A stretch of 8,931 nucleotides of DNA from Gemmataceae bacterium. Lineage in GTDB: Bacteria; Planctomycetota; Planctomycetia; Gemmatales; Gemmataceae. Positions 1 to 6,957 of the stretch are shown here, piece after piece (within the stretch, counting starts at the first letter, position 1; each line of letters opens with the position of its first letter). A model generated the notes under the pieces. It had not been told where the DNA came from and searched no databases. It worked only from the letters and a program-made list of their open reading frames with translations. Location of the stretch: assembly GCA_025056835.1 (NCBI GenBank), contig JANWVS010000053.1, positions 1 to 8,931 on the forward strand. Reading direction: 5' to 3'. A program made the translations under genes and the position numbers.

Positions 1-420
1 GGTGACGAAATACCAATCGGGATTGCGAATCATCGCTCCGCCCTTCTCGGTTTCGCGCAAGATCGACTCGAGACTCATGATGGTGACGGCCGCCTGGTGT
101 CCCGCTTCGCTAGTGCCGGCCTTCAGCAGCGCCAGAGCTGCCTGGCGTTGGACCGGCGACATGGCTTCCAGCGGCAACCCTTTGCGCGTGGCCTTTTTTG
201 TGGCGTTGTCTTGCAGGGGGACGAAGTTCCAGTTGGTGCGTTCCTTGTCGTCGAACGCGAAAGTGGCTTGCGCTTTCTGTTCGGCCGAGAGGGTGTTCAA
301 AAAGTTTTGGGCCGCTGCCACCATCGCCGCCCCCGGCACGCGCGTCTGCTGGGCGACGTACGCCAAACCAGCAAAAACTGCCACCACGATGCCGGCCAGC
401 ACGAGTCGAGCAAGTCTCAT
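1..420 (-). CDS. Secreted DUF3500-family protein, N-terminal 140 residues (runs off left edge)
   Basis: Function is not known; DUF3500 proteins are exported proteins of uncharacterised role that recur in planctomycetes and some other bacteria. The frame opens with ATG at 420 and stays open to base 1, so the C-terminal part lies outside the window. Residues 1-20 form a signal peptide or N-terminal anchor (M-R-L-A-R followed by a hydrophobic stretch to about A-G-L-A). The mature part carries family hallmarks: an S-A-E-Q-K-A segment, A-F-D-D-K-E-R-T-N-W-N-F-V-P around residues 70-85, K-G-L-P-L-E-A-M-S-P-V-Q-R around 100-112, and S-L-E-S-I-L-R-E-T-E near 117-126, followed by R-N-P-D-W-Y-F. A GGAG lies 8 nt before the ATG, supporting this start. 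It is 142 nt downstream of mrp, with a stem-loop between, so it may have its own promoter. The family call is from motif recognition and fairly sure; no function is inferred. Confidence 0.85.
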   Translation of the reverse strand, partial: MRLARLVLAGIVVAVFAGLAYVAQQTRVPGAAMVAAAQNFLNTLSAEQKAQATFAFDDKERTNWNFVPLQDNATKKATRKGLPLEAMSPVQRQAALALLKAGTSEAGHQAAVTIMSLESILRETEKGGAMIRNPDWYFVT

Positions 421-519
421 GGCATGTGCTCCAGGGCGTGAACCAAGTCGCGAACAATTCGCCGGCATTACACTATGCGCCGTCCGATGATCTGGCATGG
501 GGAATTTGTGCCGGTCCGG

Positions 520-559
520 CGTCGCGCAACGAGACAACGGCGTTGGGAGCTCCGCGACG
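520..559 (-). terminator. Stem-loop directly after the mrp stop codon (candidate 3'-end/terminator hairpin)
   Basis: On the minus strand the hairpin begins 3 nt after the mrp TAA (565-563). CGTCGCG at 520-526 pairs with CGCGACG at 553-559 (7 bp). An inner arm CAACG at 527-531 pairs with CGTTG at 541-545 (5 bp). A 7-nt bulge at 546-552 lies on one side and a 9-nt loop at 532-540 caps the structure. No U-run follows, so it is not a classical intrinsic terminator; it could act as a mRNA 3' stabiliser, a U-less terminator, or nothing. Confidence 0.4.
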
Positions 560-562
560 AAG

Positions 563-1378
563 TTATAAGGCCAAGCCGGGCAGCGCTTCGCGTGCTCCGC
601 CTTTGACGGCCTCGGCGGCGACCACGGTTGCCAGCTCGATGTATATTTTCGCCACCTCGCTGTCGGGGTACTTGTGGACCACGGGGTCGCCGCTGTCGCC
701 GCACTCCGCGATGCGCGGGTCGATCGGCACGGCGCCGAGAAACGAGACGCCGGCTTCCTGGGCGAGCTTGCGGCCGCCGCCGCTGCGGAAGATGTCGTAG
801 CGCTGGCCGTCGGCGCCGATGAAATAGCTCATGTTCTCGATGATGCCGAGCACCGGTACGTTGACCTGGCGGAACATTTCCAGGCCCTTGCGGGCGTCGA
901 TGAGGCTGACGTCTTGGGGGGTCGTGACAATCACCGCCCCGGAGAGCGGGGCCGATTGTGTCAACGTCAGTTGTGCGTCGCCGGTGCCGGGCGGCAAGTC
1001 AATCACGAGATAGTCGAGATCGCCCCAGTTGATCTGCGTGAGGAAGGCTTGCAGATACTTGTGCACCATCGGACCGCGCCAGATCATCGCCTGTTCCGGT
1101 TTGACGATGAAGCCCATCGACATGAGCTTGATTCCGTAGCGGTCCAGGGGAAACGAGGTCGTGTTGGGATCGAAGGTCTCGTGAATCCCCATCATGATCG
1201 GAATGCTGGGGCCATAGATGTCGGCATCGAGCAAGCCCACGCGGCGGCCGAGCATGTGCAAGGCCAAGGCGAGGTTGGTGGCGACGGTCGATTTGCCGAC
1301 GCCTCCCTTGCCGCTGGCGACCGCCACGACGTGCTTGACGCCGGGGAGGACGATTTTTGGCGTTGTTCCCGCGCTCAT
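563..1378 (-). CDS. mrp: Mrp/ApbC/NBP35-type P-loop ATPase, short form (no DUF59, no CxxC)
   Basis: A 271-residue cytosolic ATPase of the Mrp/ApbC/NBP35 family, whose members carry [4Fe-4S] clusters to apoproteins as dimers. The deviant Walker A G-K-G-G-V-G-K-S is at residues 23-30, followed by D-A-D-I-Y-G-P-S-I-P (51-60), the P-loop partner segment V-I-D-L-P-P-G-T-G-D (125-134), T-P-Q-D-V-S (153-158) and the E-N-M-S-Y-F signature (181-186). Two usual elements are missing. The N-terminal DUF59/MIP18 domain is absent: the protein starts right at the linker before Walker A, and an in-frame TAA at 1403-1405 precludes an upstream start. The CxxC cluster ligands expected just after N-M-S-Y-F are replaced by I-G-A-D-G-Q, and the only cysteine in the protein is C226. 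The ATG has GGGGAG about 6 nt upstream. The gene lies 44 nt after a DUF971 gene on the same strand, probably as an operon; these two domains are fused in plant HCF101. The family call is secure; activity as a cluster carrier is uncertain. Confidence 0.93.
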   Translation of the reverse strand: MSAGTTPKIVLPGVKHVVAVASGKGGVGKSTVATNLALALHMLGRRVGLLDADIYGPSIPIMMGIHETFDPNTTSFPLDRYGIKLMSMGFIVKPEQAMIWRGPMVHKYLQAFLTQINWGDLDYLVIDLPPGTGDAQLTLTQSAPLSGAVIVTTPQDVSLIDARKGLEMFRQVNVPVLGIIENMSYFIGADGQRYDIFRSGGGRKLAQEAGVSFLGAVPIDPRIAECGDSGDPVVHKYPDSEVAKIYIELATVVAAEAVKGGAREALPGLAL

Positions 1379-1422
1379 GAAGATCTCCCCAAGAAACCTC
1401 GCTTATCCTTCGGCACACGCTC

Positions 1423-1761
1423 TTAACCGCGGCGGCACGCCGGGCATTCACACAGTTTTCGCAAGTGCTCGAGAGTAAACAGCCCCGCGTCGTGACCGTC
1501 GCTCCAGGTGATCTTGTAAGCATAGTAGCCGATCGGTTCGATCTTCACCGGCTTCAGCGGCAGCAACTCCGCGGGTTTGAGGATGCGAAACGGATCGGGC
1601 GGTTTGTCGCGTTCCTCGCGGCAGCCGGCGCAAGGGCAATGCTGGCGGAGGTTCGTCCAGTGGTACACAGACCGGTGGCCGTCGCTCCAATCGATTTCCA
1701 GAAGATCTTCTCCGTTTTTTCGGAGCGCTGTCGGTCGGAGGTGGGCAGAGACGTTAGCCAT
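1423..1761 (-). CDS. DUF971 (GBBH-like N-terminal domain) metal-binding protein
   Basis: A 112-residue soluble protein consisting of one DUF971 domain, the domain found at the N-terminus of gamma-butyrobetaine hydroxylase and the C-terminus of the plant Fe-S carrier HCF101. Two half-repeats are visible: I-D-W-S-D-G-H at 23-29 leading to L-R-Q-H-C-P-C-A-G-C at 38-47, and I-T-W-S-D-G-H at 84-90 leading to L-R-K-L-C-E-C-P-A-C at 100-109. Both end in CxCxxC (C42/C44/C47 and C104/C106/C109). In the hydroxylase, a CxCxxC plus a downstream His bind structural zinc; C42, C44, C47 and H90 are the natural equivalents here. The second CxCxxC is then unassigned. There is no signal peptide or membrane segment. 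It is followed 44 nt later by the Mrp ATPase, so a joint role in iron-sulfur handling is inferred. No clear Shine-Dalgarno precedes the ATG; a TATAAT lies 8 nt upstream instead. Family call sure, function inferred. Confidence 0.9.
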   Translation of the reverse strand: MANVSAHLRPTALRKNGEDLLEIDWSDGHRSVYHWTNLRQHCPCAGCREERDKPPDPFRILKPAELLPLKPVKIEPIGYYAYKITWSDGHDAGLFTLEHLRKLCECPACRRG

Positions 1762-1769
1762 CGCTGCTT

Positions 1770-1775
1770 ATTATA
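1770..1775 (-). promoter_or_regulatory. Perfect TATAAT -10 box just upstream of the DUF971 gene
   Basis: On the minus strand TATAAT occupies 1775-1770, leaving only 8 nt before the ATG at 1761. Transcription starting the usual 6-8 nt after a -10 box would begin at or within a few bases of the start codon, giving a leaderless or nearly leaderless mRNA, in keeping with the absence of a Shine-Dalgarno. The -35 is poor (GCGACG at 1800-1795, spacing 19). The rest of the 153-bp ribH-DUF971 spacer (1762-1914) shows no gene and no clear terminator. Confidence 0.35.
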
Positions 1776-1914
1776 CGCGCCTTCCTGGCGATCGCGTCGC
1801 CGCTTGTCGCCGCGCGGCCAAAGCAGGCGAACGTCAACGCTGGCAGCTTCGATTGCGGCGGTGGTTGGCCTGCCTCAGGTCGTATGGGAAAATGCGGGGC
1901 GCCACGGCAACCCG

Positions 1915-2388
1915 TCACTCCCCGGCATCGTCGAGGCGACGCATGACGGCGGCCATTTCGAGGGCGGCCCGGGCGGCGTCGGCCCCCTTGTTGCCCTCCG
2001 GGCCGCCGGCGCGAGCGTATGCTTGCTCTTCCGTTTGGCACGTCAGGACGCCGAAAATGACCGGCACGCCTGTTGTCAGTCCGGCTTGCAAGATGCCGTC
2101 GGCGGCGGCCCGGCAAACGTGGTCGTAGTGATCGGTGTCGCCGCGGATGACGGCGCCCAGCCCGACGATCGCCGCGTATTTTTTCGACGCCGCCAATCGC
2201 TGCGCCGTCAAGGGAATCTCGAAGGAACCGGGCACCCAGACGACGTCGACGGCGCGATCGTCGAGGCCTTGCTGTCGAAACGCCGCCAATGCCCCGGCCA
2301 CGAGCCGCTCGACCACCTCGCGATTGAATTTCGCTGCGACGATGGCAAAGCGGCAAAGCGGTACGACCTGGCCTTCAGACGTCGGCAT
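1915..2388 (-). CDS. ribH: 6,7-dimethyl-8-ribityllumazine synthase (riboflavin synthase beta chain)
   Basis: Catalyses the penultimate step of riboflavin synthesis: condensation of 5-amino-6-ribitylamino-uracil with 3,4-dihydroxy-2-butanone 4-phosphate. It is cytosolic, and family members assemble as pentamers or 60-mer capsids. At 157 residues it has normal length. Family motifs are in order: R-F-A-I-V-A-A-K-F-N near the N-terminus (substrate-stacking Phe), V-P-G-S-F-E-I-P around 52-59, A-V-I-R-G-D-T-D-H-Y-D-H-V around 78-90 with the catalytic His, F-G-V-L-T-C around 112-117, and the G-N-K-G phosphate-binding loop around 131-134 followed by A-L-E-M-A. The Asp in G-D-T-D-H replaces the more common Pro; other key residues are intact. 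It follows rho by 65 nt, with a strong hairpin between, and no other rib gene is in the window. The ATG has only a weak Shine-Dalgarno. Identification is very secure. Confidence 0.96.
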   Translation of the reverse strand: MPTSEGQVVPLCRFAIVAAKFNREVVERLVAGALAAFRQQGLDDRAVDVVWVPGSFEIPLTAQRLAASKKYAAIVGLGAVIRGDTDHYDHVCRAAADGILQAGLTTGVPVIFGVLTCQTEEQAYARAGGPEGNKGADAARAALEMAAVMRRLDDAGE

Positions 2389-2421
2389 GGCATCAACTCA
2401 CCGCGACGCCCAGCGCCGCCA

Positions 2422-2447
2422 CCCCGCGGCGCAAAACGCCGCGGCGG
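2422..2447 (-). terminator. GC-rich stem-loop directly after the rho stop codon
   Basis: CCGCGGCG at 2424-2431 pairs perfectly with CGCCGCGG at 2437-2444 (8 bp, all G-C). The loop is 5 nt (CAAAA on plus, TTTTG on minus), and CC 2422-2423 can add two pairs with GG 2446-2447 across a bulged C. The stem lies between the rho TAA (2456-2454) and ribH, 6 nt past the stop on the minus strand. There is no U-tract after it. It may be a U-less terminator, a barrier to 3' decay that separates rho from ribH, or an attenuator. Confidence 0.5.
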
Positions 2448-2453
2448 GGAAGG

Positions 2454-3980
<1,527 letters not shown>

Positions 3981-3988
3981 AGGACGAA

Positions 3989-3995
3989 CCTCCTT
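3989..3995 (-). promoter_or_regulatory. Strong Shine-Dalgarno of rho
   Basis: AAGGAGG on the minus strand, a full match to the anti-Shine-Dalgarno, separated by 8 nt from the ATG at 3980-3978. It fixes the start of rho and so shows that the 85-residue low-complexity N-terminus is really translated. Confidence 0.85.
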
Positions 3996-4166
3996 ACTCG
4001 AGCTGGCACAGGACGGGTGACGCGCCTAAGCCCCTGGGATCCAAGAAGCAGGCGATCCGTTGCCGCCCACCTTCCGACGTGGCGCTTTAGGAAGGAGGGG
4101 CGGTCAGGCCAGCGGCAGGTCTCTTACAGTGGTTTCTCTATCGTAGCGATTCGGCGCCATTCTGGG

Positions 4167-4192
4167 AATGCCAACTTTTACAAAATGCCAAC
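4167..4192 (-). repeat. Two direct copies of GTTGGCATT upstream of rho
   Basis: The 9-mer AATGCCAAC (plus strand) occurs at 4167-4175 and again at 4184-4192, a 17-nt period with an A/T-rich 8-nt spacer. It lies in the 245-nt spacer between the MBOAT stop and rho. A spacing of under two helical turns could suit a dimeric regulator, but two copies of a 9-mer may also be chance. No convincing -35/-10 pair was found beside it, and the remainder of the spacer (3996-4166, 4199-4225) shows no gene. Confidence 0.3.
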
Positions 4193-4198
4193 GCTGGC
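4181..4198 (-). terminator. Weak hairpin with short T-run after the MBOAT gene
   Basis: On the minus strand GCCA-GCGT-TGGC (4198-4187) forms a 4-bp stem with a 4-nt loop, followed by ATTTTG (4186-4181). It lies about 28 nt after the MBOAT stop. The stem is short for an intrinsic terminator, so this is only a candidate. It overlaps the direct repeats described separately. Confidence 0.22.
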
Positions 4199-4225
4199 GA
4201 GGGCGACGATTGCCGCAGGCTTGGC

Positions 4226-5620
4226 TCAGAACTGGAAGTACAAAAACGGCGAATTGCGCCCGCCCATGATGATTGCCACGCAGGCGCCAAAGGTGAACGC
4301 CGCCGCCCAGGCAAAACGCGGCCGGGCTTCGAAGCGCGCATGCCAGTCGAAGGCGTTCGGCCCGACCATGGCCCACCAGCCGGCCAGCAGCAGTACGATC
4401 GTCAGCCACTCCGAACGGATTGCCACGCTGCCCCCCGTCGGCACGAACATGGTCGCCAACATGTGCCCAGCGATCGTCAGGTTCTCGGCCCGGAAAAAGA
4501 CCCAGCCGATGACGACCAGCAGGAAGAAGCTGATTTGCCGCAGCACGACCGGCAGGCGGTCCCATGCCGGAGCCGTCAGGCGATGCAGTACCAGCAACAA
4601 CCCATGATACAGCCCCCAGATCACAAAGGTCCAGTTGGCCCCGTGCCAGAGTCCGCCCAGGAACATGGTCAGCATGAGATTGCGATAGGTTCGCAGCGGC
4701 CCGCCGCGGTTGCCTCCCAGCGGAATGTACAGGTAATCGCGCAAGCATGAAGACAGCGAAATGTGCCAGCGCTTCCAGAAGTCGGAGGGATCCAGGGCCT
4801 TGTACGGCGAGTTGAAGTTCTGAGGGATGCGGATGCCGAACAGGTAACCCAATCCCACCGCCATCGTGCTGTAGCCGGAGAAATCGAAGTAGAGTTGAAA
4901 GGTATAGCCCAAGACTGCTTGCCAAGCGCCGAAGGTCGAGAGATCTTGCCAATCTTTCCACGCAGGATCGACGAAAGCGGCCAAGGTGTCGGCCACGAGC
5001 ACCTTTTCCACCAGCCCGAAAAGGAAGAACGAAATCCCCAGCGTCAGCCAGCGCGAGCGGTCGGCGCGGCCCAGATTGGCCAAGTCCTGTTCAATTTGGC
5101 GAAAACGCACAATCGGCCCGGCCACGAGCTGCGAGAACAGCGAAACGTAGCAACTGAACTCGAAGAAATTGCGCGTCGGCGTGACGACGCCGCGGTAGCA
5201 ATCGACGATGTACGTGATCGTGTGGAACGTGTAGAACGAAATTCCCACCGGCAGCACGATGTCCAGGTGCGGCGCCCTACCGGTCCAGCCGGCCAGGTGG
5301 GCCGCGTCGAAGACGATCTCCAGTAGGAAATTGACGTACTTAAAGAATCCCAGCAAAAGCAGGTCGATGGTGATCGGAACGACCAGGCAGAGTTTTCTGG
5401 CCCGGGCACTCTGCCAGTGCAGAAAACCCAGACCGGCGAAGTAACTGACGAGCGTCGAGAAGGCCATCAATAGGCAAAAACGAGCGTCCCAGTAGCCATA
5501 AAACACGTAGCCCGTAGCCGTTAGCCACACGTAGCGCGCCTGGGCGGTGCGCAGCATCCAAAAGACGGCATAGGTGACCGGCAGGAACAGGAAGATAAAC
5601 ACGAGGCTGTTGAAAAGCAC
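4226..5620 (-). CDS. MBOAT-family membrane O-acyltransferase (AlgI/DltB-like)
   Basis: A 464-residue polytopic inner-membrane protein of the membrane-bound O-acyltransferase family. AlgI-type members move acyl groups, typically acetyl, across the membrane for O-acylation of exported polysaccharides. Hydrophobic segments run through the length, starting with [14 protein letters not shown] at 1-14. Family signatures: [10 protein letters not shown] at 123-132, V-A-G-P-I-V-R at 166-172, Y-F-D-F-S-G-Y at 244-250, [13 protein letters not shown] at 261-273, [11 protein letters not shown] at 280-290, and [10 protein letters not shown] at 321-330 with the catalytic His326. A second His at 339 lies in L-Y-H-G. 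The C-terminus F-L-Y-F-Q-F is typical, so the protein is complete. It begins with GTG, with GGAG 8 nt upstream, 24 nt after the SGNH gene, indicating co-transcription. The acceptor polymer cannot be told because no polysaccharide synthesis genes are nearby. Family call very sure. Confidence 0.95.
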   Translation of the reverse strand: MLFNSLVFIFLFLPVTYAVFWMLRTAQARYVWLTATGYVFYGYWDARFCLLMAFSTLVSYFAGLGFLHWQSARARKLCLVVPITIDLLLLGFFKYVNFLLEIVFDAAHLAGWTGRAPHLDIVLPVGISFYTFHTITYIVDCYRGVVTPTRNFFEFSCYVSLFSQLVAGPIVRFRQIEQDLANLGRADRSRWLTLGISFFLFGLVEKVLVADTLAAFVDPAWKDWQDLSTFGAWQAVLGYTFQLYFDFSGYSTMAVGLGYLFGIRIPQNFNSPYKALDPSDFWKRWHISLSSCLRDYLYIPLGGNRGGPLRTYRNLMLTMFLGGLWHGANWTFVIWGLYHGLLLVLHRLTAPAWDRLPVVLRQISFFLLVVIGWVFFRAENLTIAGHMLATMFVPTGGSVAIRSEWLTIVLLLAGWWAMVGPNAFDWHARFEARPRFAWAAAFTFGACVAIIMGGRNSPFLYFQF

Positions 5621-5628
5621 TGCGTCGT

Positions 5629-5632
5629 CTCC
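5629..5632 (-). promoter_or_regulatory. Shine-Dalgarno supporting the GTG start of the MBOAT gene
   Basis: GGAG on the minus strand, 8 nt before GTG at 5620-5618, inside the 24-nt spacer after the SGNH stop (5647-5645). It supports a GTG start that gives the standard MBOAT N-terminus. Confidence 0.6.
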
Positions 5633-5644
5633 GCGGTCGCGGCC

Positions 5645-6736
5645 TCAACGCTGGAGCGCCGAACCATCGCGGGCGGCGTGTTTTTCGCCCGCACTCTCGG
5701 GGCAGAGCGCTGCCGCCAACAACCTGGCCATCACCGCCGCGCCGACGTCGTTGAAGTGGACCAGGTCGGCGAACCATTCGCGTTTCCCGGAAAGCACCGC
5801 CGCCGCATCAATGACCGCCACGCGCTCGTCACAGCCCAAGGCCAGTATGGCCTGATTCGCGGCGCGTTCAAAGGCAACCATCGTCGCCGGCAAGGCTCTC
5901 GGAAAGAACAAACGAAACGCGCGGAGGGCCGCTTCGTCCTCCCCGCGTAGCGGCCAGGTCGCACGGTGGGCGTGCGTCACCAGCACCGGTTCGGCGCCCG
6001 CCCGCCGAATCCGACCGACCAGATCGCGCAGATCGTCGGCGAACCGTTGCAGGCGGTCGCTGGGCACGTCGTGAAACAGCCACGTCCCGTCACGACCGGC
6101 GAGTTGGCGCCTGATCACCCAGTCTTCTCGCCACGCCTTCATCCAGCTCGGCAGGCCGCGATAGACGTCTTTGACCCGCTCCACCAGCCGCAGTTGAAAC
6201 GACGCCGGCGGCACCTTTGGGTCCGTCGGCAGGGCCGGAGCCTCGACGTCGAGATAAAACAACGGCGAAGGATAAACGACCACCCGCTTGGCGCCGAAGC
6301 GCGAGACCCAGTGGTCCCAGTACGGCGCCATGCTTTTGACGGTGATGCCCGCCATGGCCGCGTTGACAACTTCCGCGCGCTCTGCCAAGAGTCGCCGCAG
6401 TACTGCCGGGTACTCCTGGTCGGCTTCCTCGTACAAACCAAAAGTTTCCGAGGCCCCCAAGATCACCCATCGATCGCGGTCAAATGATGGCTCGGGTGCA
6501 ATCTCCGGTCCGCGAAAACCAAAACCATTGAGGCGCCACTTGCGATAGTGGCCGTGGGGTCGGCCGCGGTATCCCCACGGCTCGGCGAGCACCAGGTCGC
6601 GCTCCCGCGACGGCGACGCCCACACCGGGGTCGCGTCGTGAAGCCAATCATCGAGGCGGGCAGCGCACTCTCCCCCCAGAAGAGCGACACTTAGCAGGGC
6701 CGCCACCCAAAACCACCTTCGCCATTGTCGCATCAT
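5645..6736 (-). CDS. Membrane-anchored SGNH/GDSL hydrolase-like protein, partner of the MBOAT acyltransferase
   Basis: A 363-residue protein, probably anchored in the inner membrane and acting outside the cytoplasm. From ATG 6736 (or the adjacent ATG 6733) the N-terminus is M-M-R-Q-W-R-R followed by a hydrophobic helix at about 9-21, a signal anchor or signal peptide. The L-L-G-G-E-C after it does not fit a lipobox, since Glu precedes the Cys. The SGNH core shows block I V-I-L-G-A-S-E-T-F-G with the nucleophile Ser96, block II around N-A-A-M-A-G (125-130), and the C-terminal D-L-V-H block with Asp324 and His327. An L-N-G-F-G-F-R-G-P-E motif (69-78) precedes the core, as in many planctomycete SGNH proteins. 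Earlier in-frame ATGs exist up to 6964 but would put a polar stretch before the anchor. It lies 24 nt upstream of the MBOAT gene, so it likely takes the acyl group and transfers it to a polymer, as AlgJ/AlgX- or PatB-like partners do. Acting as an esterase instead is possible. Confidence 0.82.
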   Translation of the reverse strand: MMRQWRRWFWVAALLSVALLGGECAARLDDWLHDATPVWASPSRERDLVLAEPWGYRGRPHGHYRKWRLNGFGFRGPEIAPEPSFDRDRWVILGASETFGLYEEADQEYPAVLRRLLAERAEVVNAAMAGITVKSMAPYWDHWVSRFGAKRVVVYPSPLFYLDVEAPALPTDPKVPPASFQLRLVERVKDVYRGLPSWMKAWREDWVIRRQLAGRDGTWLFHDVPSDRLQRFADDLRDLVGRIRRAGAEPVLVTHAHRATWPLRGEDEAALRAFRLFFPRALPATMVAFERAANQAILALGCDERVAVIDAAAVLSGKREWFADLVHFNDVGAAVMARLLAAALCPESAGEKHAARDGSALQR

Positions 6737-6957
6737 GAACCTGCGCCCTGCGACACAACGCAAACCTCGGACGAACAACATTAGCATATTCCGGAAGCCG
6801 CGGCCTACCGCCGTTGCGCCTCGACCGGTCACGTGGGCAGGTTGCGTCTGGCCGCAGCGGCAATTGGTGTCGTCGTGGTTGTTTCCCCAAGTGTGGTCGC
6901 GGCCGTTGGTGGCAATACAATGTCGCCGTCCTCCCTTACGGTCGTCGAGAACCCCGC
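6737..6957. promoter_or_regulatory. Divergent 221-bp intergenic region between the SGNH and beta-propeller genes
   Basis: This must carry promoters for both directions. On the plus strand TACAAT at 6916-6921 is the best -10 candidate for the beta-propeller gene, 36 nt before its ATG; the hexamer 17 nt upstream (GTGGTC) is a poor -35. On the minus strand an A/T-richer patch around 6778-6792 includes TGCTAAT, a possible extended -10 for the SGNH gene. Small palindromes (GACCGGTC at 6823-6830 next to CACGTG at 6830-6835) may be operators or chance. Open frames here lack family motifs. Confidence 0.4.

Noticed and set aside
674..1426. 250-codon open frame on the plus strand opposite mrp
   Set aside because: It mirrors the minus-strand Mrp gene, which has clear family motifs. 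Long antisense frames are expected at this GC content, and this one shows no recognisable domain.
4088..4101. Shine-Dalgarno-like purine run (GGAAGGAGGGG) on the plus strand
   Set aside because: No start codon or open frame with coding character follows within a useful distance.
4104..4961. 285-codon minus-strand frame overlapping the MBOAT gene
   Set aside because: It is an alternative frame inside the 3' half of the MBOAT gene with arginine-rich composition and no domain; MBOAT motifs including the catalytic His are in the other frame.
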